Source: Gemmataceae bacterium (GTDB lineage: Bacteria; Planctomycetota; Planctomycetia; Gemmatales; Gemmataceae). Taken from it: a DNA stretch of 5,894 nucleotides. Numbering within the stretch: the first letter of the stretch is position 1; every line of letters begins with the position of its first letter. This document shows, one piece after another, positions 5,615 to 5,894 of the stretch. Under the pieces are notes generated by a model. It was not told where the DNA came from. It ran no database searches and saw only the letters and a program-made list of their open reading frames with translations. Made by a program: the position numbers and the translations under genes. The stretch spans positions 1-5,894 of the forward strand of contig JADLBT010000252.1 in NCBI GenBank assembly GCA_020847555.1, read 5' to 3'.

Positions 5615-5894
5615 TCAGGTGGTCGCTTCGGCGAGGCCCGCCTTCGCGAGCATCCGGTTGAACCACAGGCGCGCCTGCACGGTCAGGGTCGAGGCGAACG
5701 CCAGCAGGCCGCTGAACACGCTCGCGACCCAGGGGGCGCAGAAGTAGACGGCCACCGCGGCGGCGGTGCCGACGCCCAGCGCGACCAGCAACTGCTTGCG
5801 GAACTGCCACAGCGGCGCCAGTCGGCCGGCCAGCCCGCCAAGGCCGCGACGGGCGGCGCGCACCTTCTGACCGGCCCAGGCGCCAACGGCGCCG
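5615..5894 (-). CDS. C-terminal part of a membrane protein (partial, enters from the right edge)
   Basis: The minus-strand frame is open from the window edge to TGA at 5617-5615 and gives the last 92 residues of a longer protein. A basic, Gly/Ala-rich stretch (GQKVRAARRGLGGLAG) leads into LWQFRKQ and then a long hydrophobic region (LLVALGVGTAAAVAVYF, APWVASVFSGLLAFAS). This is enough for one long or two short, closely spaced membrane spans. It ends in an amphipathic tail with ARLWFNRMLAKAGLAE. A GTG at 5863-5861 could give an 82-aa protein, but the frame continues upstream with the same composition (GAVGAWAGQ), so a larger gene is more likely. The family is not recognised. It converges on the GYF gene, with a hairpin-rich gap between them. 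Confidence 0.6.
   Translation of the reverse strand, partial: GAVGAWAGQKVRAARRGLGGLAGRLAPLWQFRKQLLVALGVGTAAAVAVYFCAPWVASVFSGLLAFASTLTVQARLWFNRMLAKAGLAEATT

Noticed and set aside
5325..5661. Open frames on both strands between the convergent genes
   Set aside because: Both are Arg/Pro/Gly/Ala-rich without motifs, cross the strong hairpin at 5379-5416 or the end of the right-hand gene, and look like chance frames in GC-rich DNA.
1..5894. CRISPR array, tRNA, rRNA, insertion sequence or toxin-antitoxin pair
   Set aside because: Both strands were read for spaced direct repeats, cloverleaf-like sequences, transposase motifs and small paired genes; none was supported.

Overview
The window is GC-rich, densely coding bacterial DNA. 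It most likely comes from a planctomycete of the Gemmata type. That is an inference from the zinc-ribbon plus GYF_2 (DUF4339-type) membrane protein, the very GC-rich third codon positions and the Arg/Ala/Pro-rich hypothetical proteins. No rRNA, tRNA, CRISPR array, transposase or phage gene was seen.

Left block (minus strand, about 1-2673): three co-directional genes. In transcription order they are a stand-alone helicase-associated protein with an XPB/Ssl2-like C-terminal domain but no motor, a THEP1-family nucleoside-triphosphatase 61 nt downstream, and then the first 26 codons of a secreted protein that runs off the left edge. The close spacing and good Shine-Dalgarno sites suggest that at least the first two form an operon.

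Centre (about 2674-3205): a 532-nt divergent intergenic region without a convincing gene. It holds a series of inverted repeats. The most striking is a perfect 32-bp inverted repeat with a 2-nt centre at 3068-3133, followed by a 9-bp hairpin with a short T-rich tail just ahead of the next gene's ribosome binding site.

Right block: a plus-strand gene (3206-5215) encodes a 669-aa single-pass membrane protein with an N-terminal zinc ribbon, a GYF_2 domain, a cytoplasmic helical region, one membrane span and a large unrecognised C-terminal domain. At its stop codon, a second frame with coding-like codon use starts at a GTGA overlap and runs to 5286. It is either a tiny coupled ORF or the displaced true C-terminus (frameshift). 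After it comes a hairpin-rich convergent intergenic region, and then the C-terminal 92 residues of a minus-strand membrane protein that enters from the right edge.

The two divergent blocks show no clear shared pathway. I do not see a recognisable new defence or mobile system. The observations most worth following are the 66-nt palindrome, the possible frameshift at the end of the GYF protein, and the pairing of the motor-less helicase-associated protein with a THEP1 NTPase.
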